Of a stretch of 64,000 nt of DNA, positions 1 through 8,095 are shown piece by piece. The notes under the pieces were generated by a model. It had not been told where the DNA came from and ran no database searches. It saw only the letters and a program-made list of their open reading frames with translations. Source of the stretch: Paenibacillus xylanexedens (GTDB taxonomy: Bacteria > Bacillota > Bacilli > Paenibacillales > Paenibacillaceae); the NCBI RefSeq assembly GCF_001908275.1, contig NZ_CP018620.1:1984001-2048000 (forward strand). The letters run 5' to 3'. Both the position numbers and the translations under genes were made by a program. The stretch's first letter is position 1, and each line of letters starts with the position of its first letter.

Positions 1-282
1 CAGGTGATTTTTGTATTGGAAGGGGCAGCAGATCTGTCGCAATCCCTCGGTGTGCCATGGCAGACAGAGCACCCGGATGTGAGACGTGCGCTGGATGAAT
101 TGCACGCTACTGCCCAGCAGTGCGAAGTACCTTATGCAACGGTCACCAGAGGTGTGGAGGATATGTCTCTCTGGGCTGAGCGGGGAGTACATATATACGT
201 GCTTGGTGATGATCGGAATACGGCGTTTCGGGCATTTACCCAAAAACGGAATGACTACAGGAATGCGGGTGGGCAGATATGA
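1..282 (+). CDS. sbnG: HpcH/HpaI-family citrate synthase-like enzyme, C-terminal part (SbnG-like)
   Basis: The reading frame is open from the first base of the window, so only about the last 93 residues are present. They carry the ADLSQSLG and HPDVRRAL motifs near the end of the HpcH/HpaI TIM-barrel aldolase family. In staphyloferrin B pathways the SbnG member of this family makes citrate for the siderophore synthetases. The next two genes, an SbnH-like decarboxylase and an IucA/IucC synthetase, support that role over a catabolic aldolase. The stop overlaps the next start (ATGA), so the genes are probably translationally coupled. The active-site half lies outside the window. Confidence 0.8.
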   Translation, partial: QVIFVLEGAADLSQSLGVPWQTEHPDVRRALDELHATAQQCEVPYATVTRGVEDMSLWAERGVHIYVLGDDRNTAFRAFTQKRNDYRNAGGQI

Positions 283-1628
283 AACCTAGTGTATGGCAGG
301 CGATTGATGAACTACAACGCGGAAAGGAAGACCCGGTATGTGCGTATGTCTACGATCTGGCCGGCATTCAGGAACAGGTAGGTCAGATGCTGGGCAGCAT
401 GCCCGGAAACACAGAATTGTTTTACGCCATTAAGGCGAATCCAGATCCGCGAATCATTGAGGCGTTGCTACCATTGGTGAAGGGCTTTGAAGTGGCTTCA
501 AGTGGAGAGTTGCTCAAGGTTAGAGCGGTAAGTCGCGAGGTTCCGATTCTGTTTGGAGGTCCGGGTAAGAAGGAGAGCGAACTGAGATTAGCGATGGAAC
601 ATGGCGTGAGTTACATTCATGTGGAAAGTTTGCTGGAGCTGCGGCGTATCATTGCGATTGCGAAAGAGAGAGCGATGGAGCAGGAGCAGGTGCAGGGGAG
701 CAGGCAGAAGCAAGAATGGGAGCAAAAACCGGGACATGAGCCGAAACACAAACAACAACAGAAGCAAGCGCAGGAGGTGCGCATTCTGCTCCGAATCAAT
801 CTGCGAAGCAGTACGTTACCCCGGACGAAGATTGTTATGGGCGGCGGACCGAGTCCTTTTGGTATCGATGAAGAGGCAGTGGAAGAAGCCGTCGAACTCA
901 TTCGTGTGGAAGGCGCGGGTGTAGTTCGGTTAAGCGGGTTCCACTTTCATTCCTTGTCTAACAATATGGATGCCAGGCTGCACGCCGAGATGATCGAACT
1001 GTATTTGCAAAAGGTGGAGCAATGGCAGCAACAGTATGATCTTCCTGTGGAAGTGGTGAATGCAGGAGGTGGGTTCGGTGTTACGTATGATGGCAGCCCC
1101 GGATTCGACTGGCCCTTGTTCACTTCCCTGCTGGAGCAAAGTGAAGCCAGAGAGCGCCTTGCTTCACGCGGAGGTCAGCTGTATTTTGAAACGGGTCGAC
1201 TACTGGTGGCAGACCATGGGTACTACGTAGCAGAAGTTACGGATATCAAAACCTCTCATGATCAGTATTTTGCCGTGTTAAGAGGAGGTACGCACCACAA
1301 TCGTCTGCCTGCTTCATGGGGGCATAACCACCCGTTCCAGATTATGGAGACGGACCGTTGGAAGCATTCATTTGCCCGTCCAGAGGTAAGAGATCGTCGA
1401 GTCCATATCGTAGGTGAGCTATGCACACCTAAGGATCGCATGCATTCTGATGCGGAGGTAGCACTGCTGCGCGTGGGAGATATTGTTTTGTTTGAAAAGT
1501 CTGGGGCTTATTGCTGGACCATCTCGCATCATGATTTTCTGGGGCATCCGCACCCGGCATTCCATTATCTAACGGAGGACAATAATCATGTCAACACTGA
1601 TGAAACGTTCCAGTCTGCAAGCCGCTGA
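279..1628 (+). CDS. sbnH: PLP-dependent decarboxylase (SbnH-like, siderophore biosynthesis)
   Basis: 449 residues of the fold type III (alanine racemase-like) PLP decarboxylase family, related to diaminopimelate decarboxylase. The PLP lysine is K52 in FYAIKAN; GGGFGV (phosphate-binding glycines) and GELCTPKD with the dimer-interface active-site cysteine follow. In staphyloferrin B synthesis SbnH decarboxylates a citryl-diaminopropionate intermediate. The ATG overlaps the upstream stop. Residues about 127-166 are a glutamine/lysine/glutamate-rich stretch not expected in this fold, probably an exposed loop insertion. The 3' end overlaps the next gene by 41 bp. The family call is firm; the exact substrate is inferred from neighbours. 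Confidence 0.87.
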   Translation: MKPSVWQAIDELQRGKEDPVCAYVYDLAGIQEQVGQMLGSMPGNTELFYAIKANPDPRIIEALLPLVKGFEVASSGELLKVRAVSREVPILFGGPGKKESELRLAMEHGVSYIHVESLLELRRIIAIAKERAMEQEQVQGSRQKQEWEQKPGHEPKHKQQQKQAQEVRILLRINLRSSTLPRTKIVMGGGPSPFGIDEEAVEEAVELIRVEGAGVVRLSGFHFHSLSNNMDARLHAEMIELYLQKVEQWQQQYDLPVEVVNAGGGFGVTYDGSPGFDWPLFTSLLEQSEARERLASRGGQLYFETGRLLVADHGYYVAEVTDIKTSHDQYFAVLRGGTHHNRLPASWGHNHPFQIMETDRWKHSFARPEVRDRRVHIVGELCTPKDRMHSDAEVALLRVGDIVLFEKSGAYCWTISHHDFLGHPHPAFHYLTEDNNHVNTDETFQSASR

Positions 1629-3435
1629 ACGCCGGATTATGGCGGATCTGATGAATTCATTCTTGTCGGAGCAATTACTCCCACTGGAGGATCACCCATT
1701 CATTGATTTTACCGCATCACCTGCACCGTTCCGTCGATTGTACAAGGGATATGACAGCGAAGAGCATAATCATAATGTAGCTTCTCGCTATAGATTGCAC
1801 ACTCAAGGTATACTCTGTCTGGTTGAAACAGGAGTAAGACAGGGGACTCAGTGGGTTCAGGGTTCACCGATCTACGAGGAGAAAACTGATGGAAGCTGGG
1901 TTCTCCTTGATACTCCGGCAGAAGTTGGACGTGCGGTGTTACAGAGGGCTTTGTCGGATAAGGCCTATGCGCAGCCTGGGGTGGCGGAATTCCTGGTTAG
2001 TCTGGACATTGCTGTGGAGCAGTATGCTTTGGGCTGGGAACAAGTCCAGTATCTGTCCGCTAACGTCCCGGCTTCTGCGTATGAATGGTTTATCAAGGGG
2101 GAGCGCGTTGCGGCATTGCGGGATCGTCCATTTCACCCATCGTCCAAAGCCAAGGTGGGATTCAATGCAGAAGATGTAACACGGTATGCAGCAGAATTCG
2201 GGAAGGCGATTTCGCTGCGCTGGGTGGCTATACGGCTGGATGCGGTACAGCAAGGTTATGAAGAGGGGTTGTCCATTTTGGACGTGTTAGATGATGTTCA
2301 GCGTGGAGTAGTAGAAGCCGAGTTTGCCAAAAAAGGGATCACGTTGGACGAATATCTGCCGATGCCTGTTCACCCGTGGCAATTGGAACATGTGATTCTG
2401 CCAAGCTTCACGGGAGAGATCGAAGAAGGCAGCATTGTCGTATTGGACGTAGAAGTGGGCGACGTACAGGCCACATCCTCTCTGCGCTCGATGGCTCCGT
2501 CAATTGAATCCACCCTAATGCTCAAGCTACCGGTTAGTGTGCTGTCTCTGGGGGCTGCTCGTTATCTTCCGGTAGTCAAACTTCTGAATGGTCTTGCTGG
2601 AGAACGCATGTTAAGGCAGGCCGTTGCTTGTGACGAGACGTTGAAGGATAAGGTGTATATGTGTGAAGAGCAGAACTGGTGGGGCTTTATGCCAGAATCC
2701 ATGGGACTGTTCGATGATCATCCACGCCATCTGGCTGCACAGATTCGTGTGTATCCCGCCGAATTGCTGAATGAAGCCTACAAAGTCATTCCAATGGCCG
2801 CACTGGGTGTGAATCTGGAAGGTCATCATCTATTAAAGGACATTCTGGGTGATGATCTGAGCAGCACGAATGTTCTCGACTTTTATACCAGCATAGCTAC
2901 GACGTTTTATGATATCGTGATGCGCCTGTTCAAGGTGGGTGTTGTACCTGAGATTCATGGTCAGAACTGCTGTCTGGTGTTACGGGATAATCAGGTAAAA
3001 GGTCTTTTGTTCCGCGATCATGATTCCGTGCGTTTGCATCAGCTTTATCTGGACAAACATGGCATTGCAGACCCTGCCTATCATATTCGCCCAGGCTACT
3101 CGAACAGCCTGTATAACGAGACGATTCAGAAGCTGATCTTCTATGTGCAGTCTTTGGGGACGCAGGTGAATCTGGCTGCGATCATGGAGGCACTGAGCGA
3201 GGTGTATCACATCCCGGAAACGAAGTTATGGGAGATCACCGAGCAGGCTTGGAAGGAAGCGCTGCATCAAGTGCAGCTTCCCGAATCTGATCGGGCCGCG
3301 CTCGCTCATGCGATATTCGAGAGCAAGGAGTGGCCCGTGAAGTTAATTGTCCGTCCGCTGCTTGAAGCGGATGGGGTGCCTGGCGCGATGCCATCGGGCA
3401 AAGGCATAGGGTGGAACCCTTTTTACAAGGGATAG
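1588..3435 (+). CDS. IucA/IucC-family siderophore synthetase
   Basis: 615 residues, the usual length for NRPS-independent siderophore (NIS) synthetases, which join citrate or a citryl intermediate to an amine using ATP. Family motifs are visible: HPSSKAKVGF, MPVHPWQLEH, a Ser-rich TSSLRSM nucleotide-binding stretch, HGQNCCLVLRD and RDHDSVRL. The ATG follows GGAGG at 1574-1578 and lies inside the end of the decarboxylase gene. In S. aureus the SbnC, SbnE and SbnF synthetases sit upstream of sbnG; here one lies downstream of sbnH, so this is a rearranged pathway. Which of the condensation steps it performs cannot be told from sequence. A hairpin and T-run follow the stop. Confidence 0.9.
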   Translation: MSTLMKRSSLQAAERRIMADLMNSFLSEQLLPLEDHPFIDFTASPAPFRRLYKGYDSEEHNHNVASRYRLHTQGILCLVETGVRQGTQWVQGSPIYEEKTDGSWVLLDTPAEVGRAVLQRALSDKAYAQPGVAEFLVSLDIAVEQYALGWEQVQYLSANVPASAYEWFIKGERVAALRDRPFHPSSKAKVGFNAEDVTRYAAEFGKAISLRWVAIRLDAVQQGYEEGLSILDVLDDVQRGVVEAEFAKKGITLDEYLPMPVHPWQLEHVILPSFTGEIEEGSIVVLDVEVGDVQATSSLRSMAPSIESTLMLKLPVSVLSLGAARYLPVVKLLNGLAGERMLRQAVACDETLKDKVYMCEEQNWWGFMPESMGLFDDHPRHLAAQIRVYPAELLNEAYKVIPMAALGVNLEGHHLLKDILGDDLSSTNVLDFYTSIATTFYDIVMRLFKVGVVPEIHGQNCCLVLRDNQVKGLLFRDHDSVRLHQLYLDKHGIADPAYHIRPGYSNSLYNETIQKLIFYVQSLGTQVNLAAIMEALSEVYHIPETKLWEITEQAWKEALHQVQLPESDRAALAHAIFESKEWPVKLIVRPLLEADGVPGAMPSGKGIGWNPFYKG

Positions 3436-3444
3436 AATGCAGAA

Positions 3445-3481
3445 GGTGGCCCGCTTGATGGGTTGCCTTTTCGGTTTTTTT
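3445..3481 (+). terminator. Intrinsic terminator after the siderophore operon
   Basis: Eight-pair stem GGTGGCCC/GGGTTGCC with three G-U pairs, 7-nt loop, then TTTTCGGTTTTTTT. It starts 10 bp after the synthetase stop. The wobble pairs make it weaker than a typical terminator. Confidence 0.5.
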
Positions 3482-3600
3482 CGTAATGAAGGTTCAAATG
3501 GCGAGGGGGGGAATAAATGTTCATAATTATTGAAGGTGAATCTGATGAAATCCAAGTACAGAAACCGGACTGGTGTTATAAATGAATAAGTGTTACTGGC
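3449..3600. repeat. Diverged direct repeat, copy 1 (with a 22-codon ORF)
   Basis: By eye this stretch aligns with 4231-4370: both run CTTGATGG / GTTGATGG, then GAGGG-GGAATAAA-GTTCAT, then GAAA..GACTG.TG.TATAA. Copy 1 contains a short ORF at 3517-3585 (ATG TTC ATA ATT ATT GAA) behind a GAGGGGGG ribosome site. In copy 2 the matching ATG is ACG. It may be the remnant of a duplicated promoter plus gene start. Identity was judged without an alignment program. Confidence 0.45.
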
Positions 3601-3641
3601 TCACCTTCTTATGATGGCAATGTGTTTGTTACTTATATTTA

Positions 3642-3992
3642 CTAATTAGTTGTTTTCGGTTGATTAAAATTACCTATTTGTTGATTTAACAGACTTACTA
3701 TTTCCTTTGAATTATTACTCATTCCATCGTCATTCTGATTCTTATTAGAGTTGGAATCACTCAATAGAACCTTTGAGCCGTCTGAATTAACAAGATACTG
3801 TCTAGTATAAGCACCTTCCCTTGCTGTAACCAGCTGCCCTTTTTTTTCTACTGATTTGTCCTTCTTTTCTTCGTCTTCTTTCTTTTCGACTGTTTGTACG
3901 AACAGCGTTGATTTAAACAACTCTTTGTTGTTTGTTAGATTGTTGCGTTGGTTAATGTGATAAATGCTAGGACTAGAATTGTTAACACGCAT
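3642..3992 (-). CDS. Small hypothetical hydrophilic protein
   Basis: 116 residues with no family I recognise. It is rich in Asn, Lys, Glu and Ser, has an EKKEDEEKKDKSVEKK charged stretch in the middle, and has no signal peptide or membrane segment. The ATG at 3992 is preceded on the minus strand by GAGGG with about 8 nt spacing, which supports a real gene. It lies between the two copies of the diverged repeat. The region is AT-richer than the flanking operons, so it could be a recent insertion. Confidence 0.6.
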   Translation of the reverse strand: MRVNNSSPSIYHINQRNNLTNNKELFKSTLFVQTVEKKEDEEKKDKSVEKKGQLVTAREGAYTRQYLVNSDGSKVLLSDSNSNKNQNDDGMSNNSKEIVSLLNQQIGNFNQPKTTN

Positions 3993-4230
3993 GACTTCAC
4001 ACCCTCTTCGAATGGAATTTTTTGAAATAATTGTAACATGTCATTTTATATCGGTATCTTTTGTTGAGAAATGAGTACAAATTGCGATTTGGACAAAAAA
4101 AGGGACACTCGCAGCTTTTCTTTTAACGATTTTAATGAATTTGATATCGTCATTCCCTGAAATACCTTATAAGTATCTTCGCGGTTCACCATTCCGGGCT
4201 TATATTGTCTACTTGACGGGGCTGTGAACA

Positions 4231-4370
4231 TGACCCGGTTGATGGCTTGTTGTCATCGAAAGTTACAATGCTTGGAGGGAATAAAACGTTCATTACAGCT
4301 GAAAAATCTTATGAAAAGGCGTTGTAGGAAAGAGACTGATGGTATAATCGGGATATGTGTTATAGTCATA
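4231..4370. repeat. Diverged direct repeat, copy 2 (beta-galactosidase promoter region)
   Basis: Partner of 3449-3600. This copy keeps the GGAGGGAATAAA and TATAAT segments and lies just upstream of the beta-galactosidase gene, so it may supply that promoter. Outside the repeat, 3993-4460 holds no gene I can support. Confidence 0.45.
4322..4348 (+). promoter_or_regulatory. Candidate SigA promoter for the beta-galactosidase gene
   Basis: TTGTAG (4322-4327) and a perfect TATAAT (4343-4348) separated by 15 nt, about 110 bp before the ATG. The spacer is shorter than the preferred 17 nt, so this is tentative. Confidence 0.4.
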
Positions 4371-4382
4371 CTTGTGTATTAC

Positions 4383-4396
4383 TGAAAAGGTTTTCG
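4383..4396 (+). promoter_or_regulatory. Candidate cre-like (CcpA) site
   Basis: TGAAAAGGTTTTCG matches the catabolite-response consensus TGAAARCGYTTTCA at 12 of 14 positions and lies between the putative promoter and the glycosidase start, where CcpA would act as a roadblock. The normally invariant central CG is GG here, which lowers confidence. Confidence 0.3.
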
Positions 4397-4460
4397 GAAA
4401 AAGTGACATCTACTGTTGTAACCGCAATCATAATTTACTTCAAGAAAGTGAGAATCTACC

Positions 4461-7400
4461 ATGAATCAGAAGAGGCTTTTTAATGATGGATGGCAATTTG
4501 CGAAAAGTAAGCTGGATGTTACGGAACCTGCGGGTCTGGTGTATGAACCTGTAGAGCTTCCCCATGATTGGCTGATATATAATACGCTTGAACTGTATGA
4601 GGACAGCATTGGATGGTACCGCAAGACGTTCCATTACAAGAAGGATGAGCGGCAGCTTTTGCTTTGTTTTGATGGCGTATACATGGACTCTTCGGTCTAT
4701 GTGAACGGGCAGTTGGTTGGGGAGTGGAAGTATGGCTATTCTGCTTTTGAACATGAGATCACGAATGCACTGGTGGAAGGGCACAATGAGATTGTTGTCA
4801 AAGTAGTGCATCAGAGCCCGAACAGCAGATGGTATTCCGGGGCCGGAATCTATCGCCATGTGTGGCTGAAGACGAGAGACCGCAACCATATTGTTACGGA
4901 TGGAATCTATGTATCCATCAAGCAACAGACGGATGGCTGGCAGGTGGAAGTGGATACGGAGCTAAACCTGGAACAGAATCAGCAAGCAGAACTATTGCAT
5001 ACGATCTTGTATGAAGGTCAGGTGGTGGCATCCAGCCAAGCGAATGTTACGGCTTTGGTGGGTGAGAATGCAGTTGTATCGGCAGATAGCCAACAGATCA
5101 TTGTGGAGAATCCAAACCTGTGGAGCCCGGATGCACCGCATCTGTATGAACTGGTGACTGAGTTGCGATTGATCTCGGATGATCAGACAGTTGAATCGGT
5201 ATCACAGCGCATTGGATTCCGGAATATCAAACTGGATGCCAATGAAGGATTCCACCTGAACGGGGTCAAGATGAAGCTGAACGGTGTGTGCGAACACCAC
5301 GATCTCGGGGCGCTGGGAGCTGCGTTTAACCTGACGGCATTGCGTAGAAGATTTGTTTTGCTCAAAGAAATGGGCGTTAACGCCATCCGTACCGCGCATA
5401 ATATGCCAGCCAAAGAGTTCATGGAACTCGCGGATGAGATGGGTATGCTGGTTGTGTCTGAAGCCTTCGATATGTGGGAACGTGCCAAAACGCCATATGA
5501 CTATGCGAGATTTTTCCCGGAGTGGGTGCACACCGATGTGAAGAGTTGGGTGAAGCGAGACCGTAACCATGCCAGCCTGATCATGTGGAGTATCGGGAAC
5601 GAAATCTACGATACCCATGCGGATGAGCGTGGACAGGAAGTCACTCGGATGCTGATGGATTATGTGCTGGAATTTGATCCAAAAGGTAATGCTGGCGTGA
5701 CGATTGGTTCGAACTACATGCCATGGGAAAATGCACAAAAATGCGCGGATATCGTGAAGCTGGCAGGCTACAACTACGCGGAAAAGTACTACGACAAACA
5801 TCATGAAGAGCATCCAGACTGGATCATCTATGGTAGTGAAACGTCATCGGTGGTGCAGAGTCGTGGGATATATCATTTCCCGTTCGAACAGCCGATTCTG
5901 GCAGATGACGATGAGCAGTGTTCGGCTTTGGGTAACAGTACGACCAGTTGGGGCGCGAAGTCGGCAGAATACTGCATCTTGGCAGAGCGGGATACACCGT
6001 ATTCGCTGGGGCAGTTCCTGTGGACTGGATTCGATTATATCGGAGAACCGACACCGTATCATACGAAGAATTCGTATTTTGGACAGCTGGATACAGCAAC
6101 GTTCCCGAAAGACTCCTATTACATCTACCAAGCGGCTTGGACGGATTATAAGAAAAGTCCGATGGTTCACCTGTTCCCTTATTGGGATTTCAGCCCGGGT
6201 CAGATCATTGATGTACGCGTGTGCAGCAACGCACCGAAGATTGAGCTGCAACTCAACGGCAAAACCATTGGCACGTACGATATCGATCAAGCCAATGGAA
6301 CACAGCTGTCTGGCTGGTGGAAAGTGCCGTACGAAGAGGGTGAGCTGAAAGCGATCGCTTACGATGAGAACGGTCAGATCATTGCAACTGATGTGCAAAG
6401 ATCCTATACGGATGCGAAGAAAATTCGTCTGCAAGCGGATCAGGAGCAGCTACATGCGAATGGCACAGACCTGATTTTTGTAGAAATTGATGTTGAAGAT
6501 GAAGCGGGTAATCCGGTTCACAATGCAAACAACCGCGTACAAGTTCAGGTGACGGGTGCAGGACGATTACTGGGTCTGGATAACGGGGACAGCACCGACT
6601 ATGATCCATACAAAGGATTGAGCAGAAGGCTATTCAGCGGCAAACTGATGGCGATCATCGGAGCGACAAATGAACCTGGAACAGTACGCGTTGAAGTTTC
6701 TTCCGAAGGGTTGGAAGGGGCTACGGCTGAATTTGAATCTCTACTTGTGGCGGCTGAACTTAATGATGAGAAAGAAGTACAACCTGTCTTCATGAACAAT
6801 GAAGAACGTCCGGTGCTAACGGGGAATGCTCAGGAGATTCCTTTGCGGAAGATTGAGATCATCAGTAAAGCAGGACAGTTGCTCGATCCGTCCAACCCGG
6901 AGCTTACTGTAACCGCCAAGCTGTATCCGGAGAACACCTCCTACCGCGATATCGAGTGGGCTGTTGTGAACGATGCAGGAATTGAATCCAACATTGCCAA
7001 AGTGGAAGCTGTTCAAACAGAAACAGGCGACGACGGTGAGCATCAACATGCGGTGAAGGTATCGGCTATAGGTGACGGGGAGTTCAGACTTCGTGCAACC
7101 AGTACCAACGGTACGGATAAAACGAAACTCATCTCGCAGCTGGAGTTCAAGGCGGACGGTCTCGGCACAGCCTACAAAGATCCATACGGCTTCATCACGG
7201 GCGGACTGTACGATTACACCAAAGGTGAGGTTGGTAACGGCAATGAGCGCGGGGTAGCGACAAGTCGGGATGGAGAGACGCACGTAGGTTTCCGTAATAT
7301 TGACTTCGGACCGTACGGCTCCGATACCATAACGATTCCTATTTTCACGCTGTCCACTGAGGACTACTTCATTCAGATCTGGGAAGGTATGCCGGATGAA

Positions 7401-7934
7401 GAAGGAAGTACGATGATCGCAGATGTGGTGTATGACAAAGAGTCCATCTGGAATGTATACCAGGAAGAGACGTACCAATTGTCCAAACGCCTTAGCGGGA
7501 TCACGTCGATCTGTTTTGTACTGAAACAGAAGATTCATATTAAAGGTTTCTCCTTCGAGCGCCAAAGTCGTGCCTTTGAACAGAATGCGGCTGCATCCTG
7601 TGACCATCTCTATGGAGATACGTTCAAAATTGAAGCTGATCGAGTAGAAGGTATCGGGAACAATGTATCGTTGGAGTTTGAAAACATGGACTTTACGGCA
7701 GAAGGCACATCCAAGCTCGTGATCTACGGCCATTCACCGATCGATAAAAATACGATTCATATTCGCTTCGCAGGTGCGGACGGACAGAGCAACCAGCTGG
7801 TTGAGTTCACCCAGTCGGGTGGATATGAGGAGCGGGTGTTTGAGCTTGAGCAAGTGACAGGTGTGCAGAAAGTAAGCTTTATCTTCCTGCCAGGCAGTCA
7901 GTTTGACTTCGGCTGGTTCCGATTCGAGAAATAG
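4461..7934 (+). CDS. Glycoside hydrolase family 2 beta-galactosidase (large, multidomain)
   Basis: 1157 residues. The N-terminal GH2 sugar-binding domain (about 1-150, with FDGVYMDSSVYVNG) is followed by an Ig-like domain, then the TIM-barrel domain with RTAHNMP, the acid/base glutamate E381 in WSIGNEI and the probable nucleophile E460 in YGSETSS. After the barrel comes a DUF4982-like region and further beta-sandwich domains to the C-terminus. GH2 enzymes of this layout cleave terminal beta-galactosides. There is no signal peptide, so it is probably cytoplasmic. The ribosome site is weak (AAGAAAGTGAG). It stands alone, with no sugar transporter next to it; galactokinase is 26 kb away. Beta-glucuronidase or another GH2 activity is possible but less likely. 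Confidence 0.88.
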   Translation: MNQKRLFNDGWQFAKSKLDVTEPAGLVYEPVELPHDWLIYNTLELYEDSIGWYRKTFHYKKDERQLLLCFDGVYMDSSVYVNGQLVGEWKYGYSAFEHEITNALVEGHNEIVVKVVHQSPNSRWYSGAGIYRHVWLKTRDRNHIVTDGIYVSIKQQTDGWQVEVDTELNLEQNQQAELLHTILYEGQVVASSQANVTALVGENAVVSADSQQIIVENPNLWSPDAPHLYELVTELRLISDDQTVESVSQRIGFRNIKLDANEGFHLNGVKMKLNGVCEHHDLGALGAAFNLTALRRRFVLLKEMGVNAIRTAHNMPAKEFMELADEMGMLVVSEAFDMWERAKTPYDYARFFPEWVHTDVKSWVKRDRNHASLIMWSIGNEIYDTHADERGQEVTRMLMDYVLEFDPKGNAGVTIGSNYMPWENAQKCADIVKLAGYNYAEKYYDKHHEEHPDWIIYGSETSSVVQSRGIYHFPFEQPILADDDEQCSALGNSTTSWGAKSAEYCILAERDTPYSLGQFLWTGFDYIGEPTPYHTKNSYFGQLDTATFPKDSYYIYQAAWTDYKKSPMVHLFPYWDFSPGQIIDVRVCSNAPKIELQLNGKTIGTYDIDQANGTQLSGWWKVPYEEGELKAIAYDENGQIIATDVQRSYTDAKKIRLQADQEQLHANGTDLIFVEIDVEDEAGNPVHNANNRVQVQVTGAGRLLGLDNGDSTDYDPYKGLSRRLFSGKLMAIIGATNEPGTVRVEVSSEGLEGATAEFESLLVAAELNDEKEVQPVFMNNEERPVLTGNAQEIPLRKIEIISKAGQLLDPSNPELTVTAKLYPENTSYRDIEWAVVNDAGIESNIAKVEAVQTETGDDGEHQHAVKVSAIGDGEFRLRATSTNGTDKTKLISQLEFKADGLGTAYKDPYGFITGGLYDYTKGEVGNGNERGVATSRDGETHVGFRNIDFGPYGSDTITIPIFTLSTEDYFIQIWEGMPDEEGSTMIADVVYDKESIWNVYQEETYQLSKRLSGITSICFVLKQKIHIKGFSFERQSRAFEQNAAASCDHLYGDTFKIEADRVEGIGNNVSLEFENMDFTAEGTSKLVIYGHSPIDKNTIHIRFAGADGQSNQLVEFTQSGGYEERVFELEQVTGVQKVSFIFLPGSQFDFGWFRFEK

Positions 7935-7995
7935 GACGATACTTGGCATGAATGTTGTCCGGCATTGCTCTGTTTAGCGTTGTGCGCTTAAACAG

Positions 7996-8057
7996 AAAAA
8001 TCCTCTTCAAATAACGATGTTCGTTAAGAACAAGACGTTTATTTGAAGAGGATTTTT
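7996..8057. terminator. Strong bidirectional terminator
   Basis: Perfect 19-bp inverted repeat (7996-8014 and 8039-8057) with A-run and T-run ends, plus a small nested GTTC/GAAC hairpin in the loop. It sits between the convergent beta-galactosidase and RCC1 genes and can end transcription from both sides. Confidence 0.92.
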
Positions 8058-8095
8058 TATATGTTAAGGGATTCATATGGTGTAAAAGCGTTCGT

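Noticed and set aside
4046-4231. 61-codon minus-strand ORF upstream of the beta-galactosidase gene
   Set aside because: No ribosome site, no recognisable domain, and it runs to the edge of the diverged repeat; not supported as a gene.
5202-5813. 203-codon minus-strand ORF within the GH2 gene
   Set aside because: Shadow of the highly conserved catalytic domain on the other strand.
6816-7733. 305-codon open frame on the minus strand inside the beta-galactosidase gene
   Set aside because: It overlaps a clear GH2 gene, has no ribosome site, and the translation shows no domain.
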